A stretch of 64,000 bases of DNA, from NCBI GenBank assembly GCA_963556145.1, contig OY744469.1:930001-994000 (forward strand), in the 5' to 3' direction. This DNA comes from Hygrocybe punicea. Its lineage: Eukaryota > Basidiomycota > Agaricomycetes > Agaricales > Hygrophoraceae. Below are positions 32,240 to 42,970 of the stretch, one piece after another. The number at the start of each line of letters is the position of its first letter. Within the stretch, counting starts at the first letter, position 1. The translations under genes were made by a program, and so were the position numbers. Below the pieces are notes generated by a model. It saw only the letters and a program-made list of their open reading frames with translations, did not search any database and was not told the origin of the DNA.

Positions 32240-33883
32240 TGTTACGTTTTTCAACTCCGCAACTCCGATCCCGACTCCATTACCCACGATGACGATTCCA
32301 CTTTACCATACCTTCCTTTTTCGTTCCCCTTTACCTTTTGTCTTCTTTTGGACCTTGTTGTTTATTCTTGTCCTTGTTCTCTTTTCTTCCTTTCTTCTTC
32401 TAGAACAATCCAGACCGACCATGGACATCTCCCACGTGACCTTGTTGTACCCGAATAGTCTCCTTGCCGATGGACGTCACCGACATTGTCTTTTCCCTTC
32501 GATATCTTGTTTACGCTATCCCACGACAAACCGATCACAATGGCTGTACTCCCGACACAGCTCATTACCGTAATTGTTATTGGCAGCATTGCCATCACCT
32601 TCCTGATCAGTTTCTACTTTGTTATGATCTATCTTTGGCATCGGCACCGAAACCCTTCCACCATTGATACTTCTGACTTCCACCTCAACAATATATCGAC
32701 ACGTAATTGACAATTGCCATTCCCGGATATTTGGTTTCCATATTCGTACCCTGTGCCCACCATTATCCTCCCTGACGATCCGACGACATTCCTCACCTGC
32801 ATGCGAACTCTGAACAATCCCCGATCACGGGACATTTCACTGTTCTCTCTAATCCGACCATTGCCGAAGCACATTCTTTTGGACTTCGACCACAGACCAT
32901 ACGACATCCCAAACAGTGAACCAACCCCTATCGCATATTGTTCGCACGACACCGCTTCAATGCAGTACCCGACGACTTGTTCCCACAGCTTGTCACTCGT
33001 GCCATGACTCGAAACCTGGACCCACATTCATTTATCCTTTTCCATCTTTCATCTTGATACCTCCCACACTCGTTTACAATGATACCCTTTCTTGGACGAA
33101 TACCGACATCAAGTGGACCTTCTTGTTCCACAAACAGGACAAGACACCGCTCCTCGATATGTCATCAACAGACATTGTCATCCGGTACAGCTTATGCTGT
33201 TCATATGTCTGACCTTGACTAGCCCATTGTCCTAGTTGGTTTTTTCCTCTATACATTCCTTCATTTTCTTTCATACCAACCTTGCCGCTATATCCATGCT
33301 ACCTCAAGACACTCTCATTGCCAACCCCACACTGGACGATACCCATCTTTGACCCGACCGTGCAACGCACTTGCCAAACTGCGCACTTGCCTGTTACAGC
33401 AAGTGTAGACCCCGAATTGGCAATTCTGCTTGTCACATGATCCGATGACAAATCATCCGAGTCATCCGGACCTCTTCTATCCTCAATGACACCTGGGCCT
33501 CCAGTTGGATCGCGAGAACATCGACATGAGGACGCCTCATGTCCGCCTCATGGTGAAAATATGGTGTAGTTGGACATGTTGTAGCTTCATGGTTGGATTC
33601 CCATTTACCTCCCCTCAAGTCCATTCACTATATATACTGTTCTTGTTGTTGGTTCGGACTTTTTCTTCTTTCCTTTCCTTACGTTTAGTCTGGTTCTTGG
33701 GGCAGACTCATCTTGTTTTGGGTAACCCCCACGGCTCGCAATGACATTAGACCTTGACCCCCCCTTCTTAGCAGTGTTGTCTTAGCTGTAAGCAACAATG
33801 AAAGCTGCTGTTCTCCCCTCTGGAAGCCGATCCCCTGTTAAGTTGATTGTTGCCGGAGCCCGCTGCAGAAGCGATCCGTAACA
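32240..33883 (+). mobile_element. Solo LTR, family X, copy 1
   Basis: 1,644 bp from TGTTACGTTTTTCAACTCC to GATCCGTAACA with a GCCAT duplication (32235-32239 and 33884-33888). It matches the LTRs of the full element at 57,457-63,890 in the opposite direction. It contains the short hydrophobic ORF described separately. Confidence 0.92.
32543..32710 (+). CDS. Small membrane-protein ORF inside LTR family X
   Basis: The frame MAVLPTQLITVIVIGSIAIT... has one hydrophobic segment of about 25 residues, followed by a basic/aromatic turn (LWHRHRNPS) and a short polar tail, 55 residues in all. It is retained in all five LTR copies in the window (complement at 38,544; 52,176; complement at 58,634 and 63,420) with mostly conservative changes. 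After its TGA the same frame continues open for about 98 codons (FPDIWFPYSYPVPTIILP). Whether it is translated is unknown. Confidence 0.4.
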   Translation, partial: AVLPTQLITVIVIGSIAITFLISFYFVMIYLWHRHRNPSTIDTSDFHLNNISTRN

Positions 33884-33947
33884 GCCATATTGGGATGGAA
33901 AACTCTAATGGTACATTTGAACTCCGAAGGAGATTTACGACCGACGT

Positions 33948-34840
33948 TGTAGATGCGGGTTTTGTGTGGCTTCGGAACTATATAAAGAAATAATATAAAG
34001 ATCCTAACCTGTGGGTGTCAGCGTAGAAGTGACTGGATAAATCAGTGTCGGGAATAGAAGTAAAAAGAAGGGAATGTTAGTAAAAGTAAAGCCGCCACGT
34101 AAAACTGGACTAATAACGACGAAGCCGGCGATGAACGGAGTGAAAACGGACAAATAATAAAGAACCCGACGATGCCGACGATGTCGGGTACGGCGGGTCG
34201 GGTCGGGTCGGGTCGGGTCGGAAACGATGAACGAATATACGGAAACAACGATGAAGACGACGAAGAGGACTATAAAAAGCTAAGGGTCTACATGGACGAG
34301 CATTTGAAGGGATTAAAAGGCGATTCTGACTGAAGGGAAATGGGGACTAAGGGTATCTTATTTTGTACAGTCGTCGGGGACCGTTTTTATAGTACATGAG
34401 TGTGTAGCTACTTTCGGACATGTCTACTTCGGCCGATAGAAACTACAAAGAAACACTGGAATGGGGAAGTGGAAAGGGGGGTTGCAAAGCAACGAAGACA
34501 GGAAAGTGGAGGGGAAAACGAATATCCATGAAAAAGATTGGAAAAGTCCTACATATCTCCGAAAGGATGAGGGGATGCATAAATAAGGTAAATCCGAAGT
34601 CGGGGATTGAGTCCGAAGAGATCCATCTCCTGGAATTGGAACTCCGAGGCGTTTGAGGCTGACGGATTTAGCCCAAAAGCGGCCGTCACAAAGCGGCATG
34701 TGTCGGGTTACGTCGGTCACGTCGGGTCACGTCACGTCACGTCACGTCGGGTTCGAATGCAAGTCGAATGGCGGCATCGGGTTGGTCCGGATTCGTGATA
34801 TATCGATGATACGGACTCAGAGGGACGTCAACCCTCTACA
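33948..34840 (-). repeat. LTR, family L2, reverse orientation
   Basis: Minus-strand reading starts TGTAGAGGGTTGACGTCCC and ends ACCCGCATCTACA, 893 bp, the same length as the solo LTR at 25842. It is joined directly to a second, truncated L2 LTR in the opposite direction. Confidence 0.88.
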
Positions 34841-35595
34841 ATGTGACCCGATGTATGCCGCTTCATCACAGCCGCTTTTGGACCAAATCCGGCAGCCTCA
34901 GAAGCCCTGGAGTTCTAATTATAGGAGATGGATCTCATCGGACTCAATCCCCGACTTCGGATTTACCTTATTTGTGCATCCCCTCGTCCTTTCAGAGATA
35001 TGTAGGACTTTTTTGATCTTTTCCTTGCATATTTGTTTTCCCCTCCATTTTCCTGTCTTCGTCGCATTGCAACCCCCCTTTTCACATCTCCATTCCATCT
35101 TTTCTTTGTAGTTTCTATCGGCTGAAGTAGACATGTCTGAAAGTACCTACACACACATGTACTATAAAAATGGTCCCTGACGACCGTACAAAAAAAGATA
35201 CCTTTAGTCCCCGTTTCCCTATAGTCAGAACCATGTTTTAATCCCTTCAAGTTCTCGTCCTCATAGACCCTTAGCTTTTCGTAGTTCACTTCGTCGTCTT
35301 TATCCTTGTTCTACTATTTGTTCATTGTTTCTAACCTGACCCAACCCGACCTGCCGTACCCGACATCATTGGCATTGTCGGGTTCTTCGTTATTTGTCCG
35401 TTCTACTCCGTTCATCACCGGATTTATCGTTATTTATCCAGTTTTACACGGCGGCTTTATATTTCACTTTCATTTCACCGTTTACTACTACTCCCGACAC
35501 TGATTATCCACAGTCACTTCTACGCTGACACCCCTTGGTTAAGATCTTTACTTCTTCTATTATTGTTCCGAAGCCACCCGGAACCCGCATCTACA
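34841..35595 (+). repeat. 5'-truncated LTR, family L2, forward orientation
   Basis: It begins inside the family sequence (GTGACCCGATGTATGCCGC) and runs to CATCTACA. Head-to-head with the preceding LTR, it forms a long inverted repeat of about 750 bp per arm. Confidence 0.85.
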
Positions 35596-36601
35596 CTGAG
35601 ACACATGCCATTAACACAGAATACCCAGGGGAAGGGGTGCAGGATAACACTATCACCCTTGATCAGCAAGCCACCGTATCTCAGGCTACCCCGATGTTGG
35701 ACAGTTCCCGGGCACAGGTTACGCCCCTTCCTTTCCAACCTCCTGCTCCGTCCCTGGCATTTCCACCGTATCCCTCCACATCGGTGTCAACACAACAACA
35801 AACGATGTTCTCTTCTAACCCACCTACTCCACAAATGCCAAGCAATTCCTACAGCACTGCCAGCTCACCACAACCACATTTGTTGCCACATTTATCATCA
35901 TCCCCTCGCTACTCACCATACCCAAGTCCGGATTCCTGGCATCCATCGCCTATTACACCACTGATGAGTGGTTCAAATCTGGAGTCCCGGCGTCCATCTC
36001 CTATTACAACACTGATGAGTGGTTCCCCAGCTGCCACACCTCCTCCTGAACCTGGCCCCTTTCGTGTCACCCCACAACGCACTGCATCTCACCCAACTCT
36101 GCACCAGCGTGGCAGCTCAGCACCGCCACATGGTCTCCCTCATGCACGTTCTTCATGATGAACTCGGGCAGAAGAGGAGCGACAGGTTCATGTCAGAAAT
36201 CTTGACAATATGTTCACATCCACCGTGGAGATAATGGACTGGAAGAAGGAACATGAACATGAACGAAACATGAGGGAGGCAGATATCAGGATGGAGAATG
36301 TAAAAATGGAAGGTGCCCGGATGCAAATGGAATGGGAGAAACAGCGGCTGGAGCTCCAGATGAACCAAACTCATGAGCAACAAGTAGCCCAGGAGTGAAT
36401 ATTGAACCTATACATTCAGTACAAGCATGCCCGCAATCAAAACTCAACGCTTCCAGTAAATCCAATTATGCCACCACCTCTCCCTCCACCTGGCCACCTG
36501 GCTTCTCCAAATCCGGGTCTTTTGTTGGCACCTAACCAACACACCATTACAGGATTGCACCTTCCGAATGAGCCATATCTTCCTCTGCAAAATCTGGATG
36601 G
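35596..36601 (+). pseudogene. Unnamed gene fragment with Pro/Ser-rich and coiled-coil regions
   Basis: An open frame after the LTR is rich in Pro, Ser and Thr (SPRYSPYPSPDSWHPSP and a repeated PSPIT-LMSGS unit). After a frame change it reads a charged, probably coiled-coil helix (MEWEKQRLELQMNQTHEQQ). A third stretch, MPPPLPPPGHLASPNPGLLL, is cut by the hAT-like element at 36,602. The text resumes at 39,458 (VADTYSAGDTTGSESG). It resembles the C-terminal tail of the SANT-like family seen at 17.4 kb, which also lies next to an L2 LTR. Function unknown. Confidence 0.4.
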
Positions 36602-39451
36602 TGTAGTGTTGCCGAAGTCCGGTTCAGAACTGATCTGAACCCGGTTCAAACCCCGAACTGAACCCCAAATTCAGTCTAAGTTCAGCAACTTTGGCTGAAC
36701 TGAACCGCGGGTCCAGTGCGGGGTTCAGGGCCCTTCAGAAATTTCTGAACAGCTTGGAACCAGGTCCAAACCGTGAACTCATTGTAGGTAGATACTGAAA
36801 TATTCAATTTTTATGTTAATTTTTTGTGTATGAACTTGTGAGAACTTGGGTCATGTGACCTTAAACATACACACGAATTCACGTGGATTTGACTCAACCA
36901 CAACAGCAACATACAGTAACAGCAACACTGGTAAGTAGTTAGTTTATTTCATACTTTACTGACATTTTCTTACACAAAGAAGCCCCCCACGACCCACGCC
37001 CATGCCCACGCCCTGCTTGCACCCATGCCAAAACCACACCCACGCCAACACCATGCCCACACCCACACCATGCCCATGATGGGAACCAGGGACCGTAGCG
37101 AGAATGGGACACAGCAGGGAGTGGTGTGCCCACCCCCGCTGCTAAGATACGTGGCCTTTTGTATTTTTCACTTATTTATCTATACTTACCCCCCACAGCT
37201 CCATGACGCCCGTGAGCGTGGATGTGGCAGCAGCCCCACGGCAACCCCAGCAGCAGTGGCAGCGGCAACAACGGCAGCAGCTATGGCAGCAGCTACGGCA
37301 ACAGCAGCTACAGCAGCAGCAACAGCAGCATCAGCTACAGCAGCAGCAGCAGCAGCAGCACAGCTATGGCAGCATGTTACGGATCGCTTCTGCAGCGGGC
37401 TCCAGCAACAATCAACTTAACTGGGTGGCAGTTTCCAGAGGAGAGAAGAGCAGTTTTCATTGTTGCTTATAGCTAAGACAACACTGCTAAGAAGGGGGTC
37501 AAGGTCCAATGTCATTGCGAGCCATGGGGGTTACCCAAAACAAGATGAGTCTGCCCCAAGAACCAGACTAAACGTAAAGAAAGGAAAAGAAGAAAAAGTC
37601 CGAACCAACAACAAGAACAGTATATAGTGACTGGTCTTGAGGGGAGGTAAATAGAAATACAACCATGAAGCCACAACATGTCCAACTCTACCATGTGTTC
37701 ACCATGAGGCGTACATGAGGCGTCCTCATGTTGATGTTCTCGCGATCCAACTGGAGGCCCGGGTGTCGTTGAGGATAGAAAGGTCCGGATGACTCGGATG
37801 ATTTGTCATCGGATCATGTGACATGCAGAATTGTCAATTCGGGGTCTACACTTGCTGTAACAGGCAAGTGCGCAGTCTGGCAAGTGCATTGCACAGTCGG
37901 GTCGAAGATGGGTATTGTCCAGTGTGGGATTGGTGACGAGAGTGTCTTGAGGTAGCGGGGATATAGTGACAAGGTCGGTATAAAGGAAAACAAATGAATG
38001 TATGGAGGGAAAACCAACTAGGATGGTGGGATAGTCGAGGTCAGACATGTGAACAGCATAAGCTGTACCAGATGACGATGTCTGTGTCGATGACATATCG
38101 AGGGGCAATGTCTTGTCCTGTCTGTGGAACAATGCGGTCCACCTGATGTCGGTATTCGTCCAAGAAAGGGTATTGTTATAAACAAGTGTGGGAGGTATCA
38201 AGGTATGGATGAAAAAGGTTAAATGAATGTGGGTCCAGGTTTCGAGTCATGGCACGAATGACAAGCTGTGGGAATAAGATGTTGGGTACTGCATTGAAGC
38301 GGTGTCGTGTGAACAATATACGATAGGGGTTGGTTCACTGTTTGGGAAGTCGTATGGTCTGTGGTCGAAGTCCAAAAGAGTATGCTCCGGCGATGGTCGG
38401 ATTAGAGAGAACAGTGAAATGTCTCGTGATTGGGGATTGTTCAGAGTTCGCATGCAGGTGAGGAATGTCATCGGATCATCAGGGAGGATAATGGTGGGCA
38501 CAGGGTATGAATATGGAAACCAAATATCCGGGAATGGCAATTGTCAATTACATGTCAATATATTGTCGAGGTGGAAGTCAGAAGTATCAATGGCGGAAGG
38601 GTTTTGGTGCCGATGCCAAAGATAGATCATAACAAGGTAGAAACCGATCAGGAAGGTGATGGCAATGCTGCCAATAACAATTACGGTAATGAGCTGTGTC
38701 GGGAGTACAGCCATTGTGATCGGTTTGTCGTGGGATAGCGTAAACAAGATATCGAAGGGAAAAGACAATGTCGGTGACATCCATCGGCAAGGAGACTATT
38801 CGGGTACAACAAGGTCATGTGGGATATGTCCATGGTCGGTCTGGATTGTTTTAGAAGAAGGGACAAAAAGAGAACAAGAATAAGAAAATACAAGGATGTC
38901 CAAATGAAGAAACAATGACGTTGAAAGGAAGACAAAGGACAAAAAGAAATGAAAAAGGAAGGTGTGCAGTGCAGAATCATCATGGTGGGTATCAGAATGG
39001 GCATTGGGGTTGGAAGCGGAGTTGGAAACATAACACAGCAGCAACAGCAGCTATGGCAGCAGCAGCATTGACAGCAGTGGCAGCAGCGACGGCGACAGCA
39101 GCAGCAGCAGCAGCAGTGACCATGGCAATGGCAGCAGTTGCAACAATGGCGCCGGCAGCAATGCAGCACCCATGGCAGCGGGTGATCCCCCCCTTCCTCC
39201 CCACCCTCCCAACTCCTCACAACCCCAGGCCCACGTCAATTGACGTGGTGCTGCGGCTTGTGAGGAAATTTGAGGGTGAAGGAAGGTGGTTCACGGTTCA
39301 AACCGCATCGGAACGCAGACCGGATTGCATGGAACGGTTCCATGTGGTTCTGGTTCTGGTTCAGCGGGGGGGCCGAATTGAACCGAGGGTCCGGTTTTTG
39401 GTTCAGCCAAAAAGGCCGAAAACTGGACCAATCCGGACTTCGGCAACACTA
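36602..39451 (-). mobile_element. hAT-like element with CAG-rich core, copy 2, split by a solo LTR
   Basis: Terminal TAGTGTTGCCGAAGTCCGG is present at both ends as a perfect 19-bp inverted repeat. It is flanked by GGATGG (36596-36601 and 39452-39457), a 6-bp match rather than the 8 bp of copy 1. The orientation is opposite to copy 1. The (CAG)n core is broken at 37,375 by a solo LTR of family X and resumes at 39,036. Confidence 0.85.
37375..39035 (-). mobile_element. Solo LTR, family X, copy 2
   Basis: 1,661 bp from TGTTACGGATCGCTTCTGC to GTTGGAAACATAACA with a CAGCA duplication (37370-37374 and 39036-39040). It is more diverged from the full-length element than copy 1. Confidence 0.92.
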
Positions 39452-39457
39452 GGATGG

Positions 39458-39978
39458 TGATGGAGTGGCTGATACATACAGCGCAGGTGATACCACTGGG
39501 AGTGAATCCGGAGCAGATTTTATGTATATCCACCTGTGTGATCAATGTTCCCCCCGTCCCCTTGTAATATATTCTGTTGTTGCATTCAGTGATTCAAAGC
39601 AAACATCATTCATATTAAAAAAAGGTCAGGCATAATACAAGAAACAAATTTACATGGTAGCATAAATTAGACTAGAAAGAACGACATCAAATAAATGTGC
39701 ACGAAAAGCAACACCATTTTGCATGACCAGAGGCACCAGAATATCCTCATCAATTTCCCCGTCCTCCTGTCACAACTAGCAGTCGTGTAATGGATCTGTG
39801 GGTCAAATAGTTGCACGATGTCGACGGTAGCGAGGGTTTTACATTCAAGGGTCTTTTTACGAGGGTGATTGTATGTTTTTGTGGAGGTAGGGTCTCAGGG
39901 ATAAGGTTCGAGCGGTATGGAGGTTGTGAAATTTGTTACGTCTAGTACAACTGCTAGGAGAAATACAAGAGGTCAAAG
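39458..39978. other. Tail of the interrupted gene, then unassigned DNA
   Basis: The first about 150 bp continue the open frame interrupted at 36,601 (DTYSAGDTTGSESGADFMY). The remainder is AT-rich with no recognisable gene. Confidence 0.35.
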
Positions 39979-40386
39979 TTAAGGTAGGCTACGTGTAGCA
40001 CGATGTCTTTTATACCGTTCCCCCTCCTCCGCAGTACCAGTGACACATCGTAAAGATGACTCGCTCCATCGTGTTGGTGGGTCTTCGTCTCCCCCAGCAT
40101 CAAAGTGATTTGTGATCATACTGGGCTGGCACGCAGATTCGTCTCCAGATTCATAAGCGTCCGGATACGCGTCACCACAGCTGTCTAGTTCTTCATGAGG
40201 GTGTTCGTTGCCATGTGATGTGTCGTTACTGTGGATTGTAGGGGGTCGGAACGCCTCGAATGTTGATAGGGGGATTTCGGGATTGGCAGTGATGGAGACT
40301 CGTTGTACTCCTCGGCATATCGTCACGAGGATAAACACGTACACGACGATGATGGCAATGATAGCGGCAATAACTGATTGGGTCAT
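39979..40386 (-). CDS. Predicted single-pass membrane protein, 135 aa, function unknown
   Basis: The ATG at 40386 starts MTQSVIAAIIAIIVVYVFIL, a clear N-terminal membrane segment of about 22 residues, followed by a basic stop (RGVQR) and a hydrophilic tail with acidic patches and HGNEHPHEELD. Its layout (few polar residues, one membrane span, short soluble tail) is like the ORF inside LTR family X, though the sequences are not obviously alike. It is divergent from the zinc-knuckle ORF at 40,618, with 230 bp between them. Confidence 0.45.
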   Translation of the reverse strand: MTQSVIAAIIAIIVVYVFILVTICRGVQRVSITANPEIPLSTFEAFRPPTIHSNDTSHGNEHPHEELDSCGDAYPDAYESGDESACQPSMITNHFDAGGDEDPPTRWSESSLRCVTGTAEEGERYKRHRATRSLP

Positions 40387-40617
40387 GATTGGAGGGAGTT
40401 TGAGTGTGAATGGTGAAAGTGGGGTGTCTTATTGTTCTGATGTGAATGATGGGAGTGGTCTGTGGTGTCCTGTGGGAGTTGGAGGTTTCGACCTCTGGTC
40501 ACGTGCTGCTCTCACGGGTTCGTTGATGAAGTGATAGAGGTTCCTTCCTGATCGGGAGTGGGTCTTCGTTCAGTATAAAGTGTGGTTGGATCCTCTGTCC
40601 CATCTCTCATCAATGTG

Positions 40618-41225
40618 ATGTTTCCCCACTCGTGCCATCATCTCGTATTCTTCAAACGTTCTGCCCTCTTTAACCCATCCTGCCCTGTCGCGGTTAATTG
40701 TATTATGCACGACTTCGCCTGCCATCTCTCCGACTCTGATCGGGACTTGTATTGGGCTACTGGTCGTTGTTTCACTTGTGGGAAGGCCAAACATCATATG
40801 GAGTGTTGCCACCTTGTTGTATGCAACAAGAGGCTTCTGTGCGAGCTTCTGGCCAACCCGTTTGGTAAGTTCTGTCTTTCTTGGGGTGTTTGAGTATCGT
40901 TCTGATAGTTCTTTATGATAGTGTTGGATGATGCGTTCCTGCCCTCAGACTCCCTGTCTGAGGACTCGATGCCGTCGCTCGCAACGAAGGTTTCCTGGGG
41001 GTCTGACTCCGATGAGGACTTCTGGCCCAGGGATGCCTACATGGATACCAGGGCACCCCTCAGGCTGCATGAGTTCCAGCCTCATCTTCCCTTCGGCATC
41101 GCTGACACGTTTAGGCGTAATTGCCGTGCAGCGATCGAACAGGCGTTGGAAGACCAGCTTCGTTGCCTCGTTGAAGACACCATCCTCCAGGAGGTGATTA
41201 AGGAGGAGTATCTCGTAGATGAGTA
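40618..41225 (+). CDS. Small zinc-knuckle protein, one intron
   Basis: Exon 1 (ATG 40618) contains FACHLSDSDRDLYWATGR and a CX2CX4HX4C zinc knuckle, CFTCGKAKHHMECC. A 55-60 nt intron starting GTAAGTTC (about 40,865) leads to exon 2, which is acidic (SEDSMPSLATKVSWGSDSDED) and ends DTILQEVIKEEYLVDE. Zinc knuckles of this spacing are typical of retrotransposon Gag or nucleic-acid-binding proteins. No capsid domain or polymerase is attached, so it may be a free-standing, possibly domesticated, protein. Confidence 0.5.
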
Positions 41226-41486
41226 GATGCTCTGTGGTTGTGATAGTCGTGCTCCCTTTCGGGGAGTTGTAGTTATAGTCTGGTCCGGTCTTGCCCCTTC
41301 AAGGGGCTTGTAAATGTAAAAGCCTTCCCCCACTCCACAGGGTGTGTGAGGAATAAGGGTTTGTCTAGTGATCTGTCGAAGATCGTCATGAAAATAAGTG
41401 GTGTCTGAGGAAAAATGTATGGGGGTGACATATTTTCATGACACCTCCACACCATCTTCACCACCCTCGGGATAGAAATCAGGGAC

Positions 41487-41928
41487 TCATTCAGTTTTGC
41501 CATTTGCGCCAGCTAATCCCACAAAGATAAGCTGGTTCCTCCAAGTATTGTCGACCGAAATATTGTCTTCATCTTCAAATTGAATGATGAGATTGTGCAA
41601 AGTTATACAGCAGCAGATCCACAAAATTGCCTGCACATGACGATTACAAGTATTGATTTGGATGCGAAGCTCACAGAGAGACTGGAATTGGCCCTTGAGC
41701 AAGCTGATGGCATGCTCAGCCCGTACACGTACAGTCGACAAACGGTAGTTGAAGCGTTTGTGTTCTCGAGTAAGGACAAAGTTGGGCCGCTTCACAAATG
41801 GGGGGACACACCAGGAACGGATGGGGTATGCCGAGTTGGCCCACATCCATTCCCCTTCGGAAAAGAAATCTTGTTGGTGAGAGGAGATGTGGGTACCCTC
41901 AAAAGTGTAAGTGTCGTGGGCACTTCCT
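41487..41928 (-). pseudogene. PIF/Harbinger transposase, C-terminal part
   Basis: Minus-strand reading gives GSAHDTYTFEGTHI, EWMWANSAYPIRSWCVPPF, RVRAEHAISLLKGQFQSL and CCCITLHNLIIQFEDED, the conserved second half of the Harbinger DDE domain (HD, DSAYP-like and EH..LLKG motifs). The first half lies on the same strand at 49,967-50,310, separated by the 8 kb foldback element. GTGTGCCC duplicated at both edges marks the insertion. Confidence 0.85.
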
Positions 41929-41994
41929 GTGTGCCCACCAGATTCAGCAAGATATTACCAACTGAGATGGGATGCCTGAAAATGAGATCACCCA

Positions 41995-42970
41995 ACTGAC
42001 TTGGGGATAGCTGAATCAGGCTGAGATATATCCTGGCCCAACTGACATGGTCTAGGCTGAGGTTCTCAGGATATATCCTAGCCCAACTGACATGGTTCAG
42101 GCTGATTTTCTCAGGATATATCCTGGCCAAACTGACATGGTTCAGGCTCTATCAGGATATATCCTGACCCAACTGACATGGTTCAGGCTGATGCTATCAG
42201 GATATATCCTAACCCAACTGACATGGTCTAGGCTGATTTTCTCAGGATATATCCTGGCCCAACTGACATGGTCTAGGCTGAGGTTCTCAGGATATATCCT
42301 TGTCCAACTGACATGGTTCAGGCTGATTTTCTCAGGATATATCCTGGCCCAACTGACATGGTTCAGGCTGATGCTTTCAGGATATATCCTAACCCAACTG
42401 ACATGGTCTAGGCTGATTTTCTCAGGATATCCTGGCCCAACTGACATGGTCTAGGCTGAGGTTCTCAGGATATGTCCTGGTCCAACTGACATGGTTCAGG
42501 CTGATTTTCTCAGGATATATCCTAACCCAACTGACATGGTTCAGGCTGATTTTCTCAGGATATATCCTGGCCCAACTGACATGGTCTAGGCTGAGGTTCT
42601 CAGGATATATCCTGGTCCAACTGACATGGTTCAGGCTGAATTTCTCAGGATATATCCTGACCCAACTGGGATGGTCTAGGCTGATTTTCTCAGGATATAT
42701 CCTGGCCCAACTGACATGGTTCAGGTTGATTTGATCTAGGCTGATTTTCTCAGGATATATCCTGACCCAACTGGGATGGTCTAGGCTGATTTTCTCAGGA
42801 TATATCCTGGCCCAACTGACATGGTTCAGGCTGATTTGATCTAGGCTGATTTTCTCAGGATATATCCTGACCCAACTGGGATTATCTAGGCTGATGTCCC
42901 AGGATAACTTCAGGCCCCACTGGGATGGCCTAGGCTGATGTTATCAGCATATCTCCTGCACCCACTATTT
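41995..42970 (+). repeat. Left satellite arm, unit about 44-48 bp
   Basis: About twenty tandem units of the form CTCAGGATATATCCTGGCCC followed by AACTGACATGGT and CTAGGCTGATTTT. Each unit contains the palindrome AGGATATATCCT. Variants alternate (TTCAGG/CTAGG, ATGCT/ATTTT), suggesting higher-order duplication. Long frames here are repeat translations, not proteins. Confidence 0.92.

Noticed and set aside
42092..42454. Repetitive ORFs with SGYILTQLTW-type units
   Set aside because: They are six-frame readings of the foldback satellite; both strands and both arms give similar frames.
41995..42900. CRISPR-like regular repeat array
   Set aside because: The host is a eukaryote, repeats are contiguous with no unique spacers, and the array forms the arm of a foldback element.
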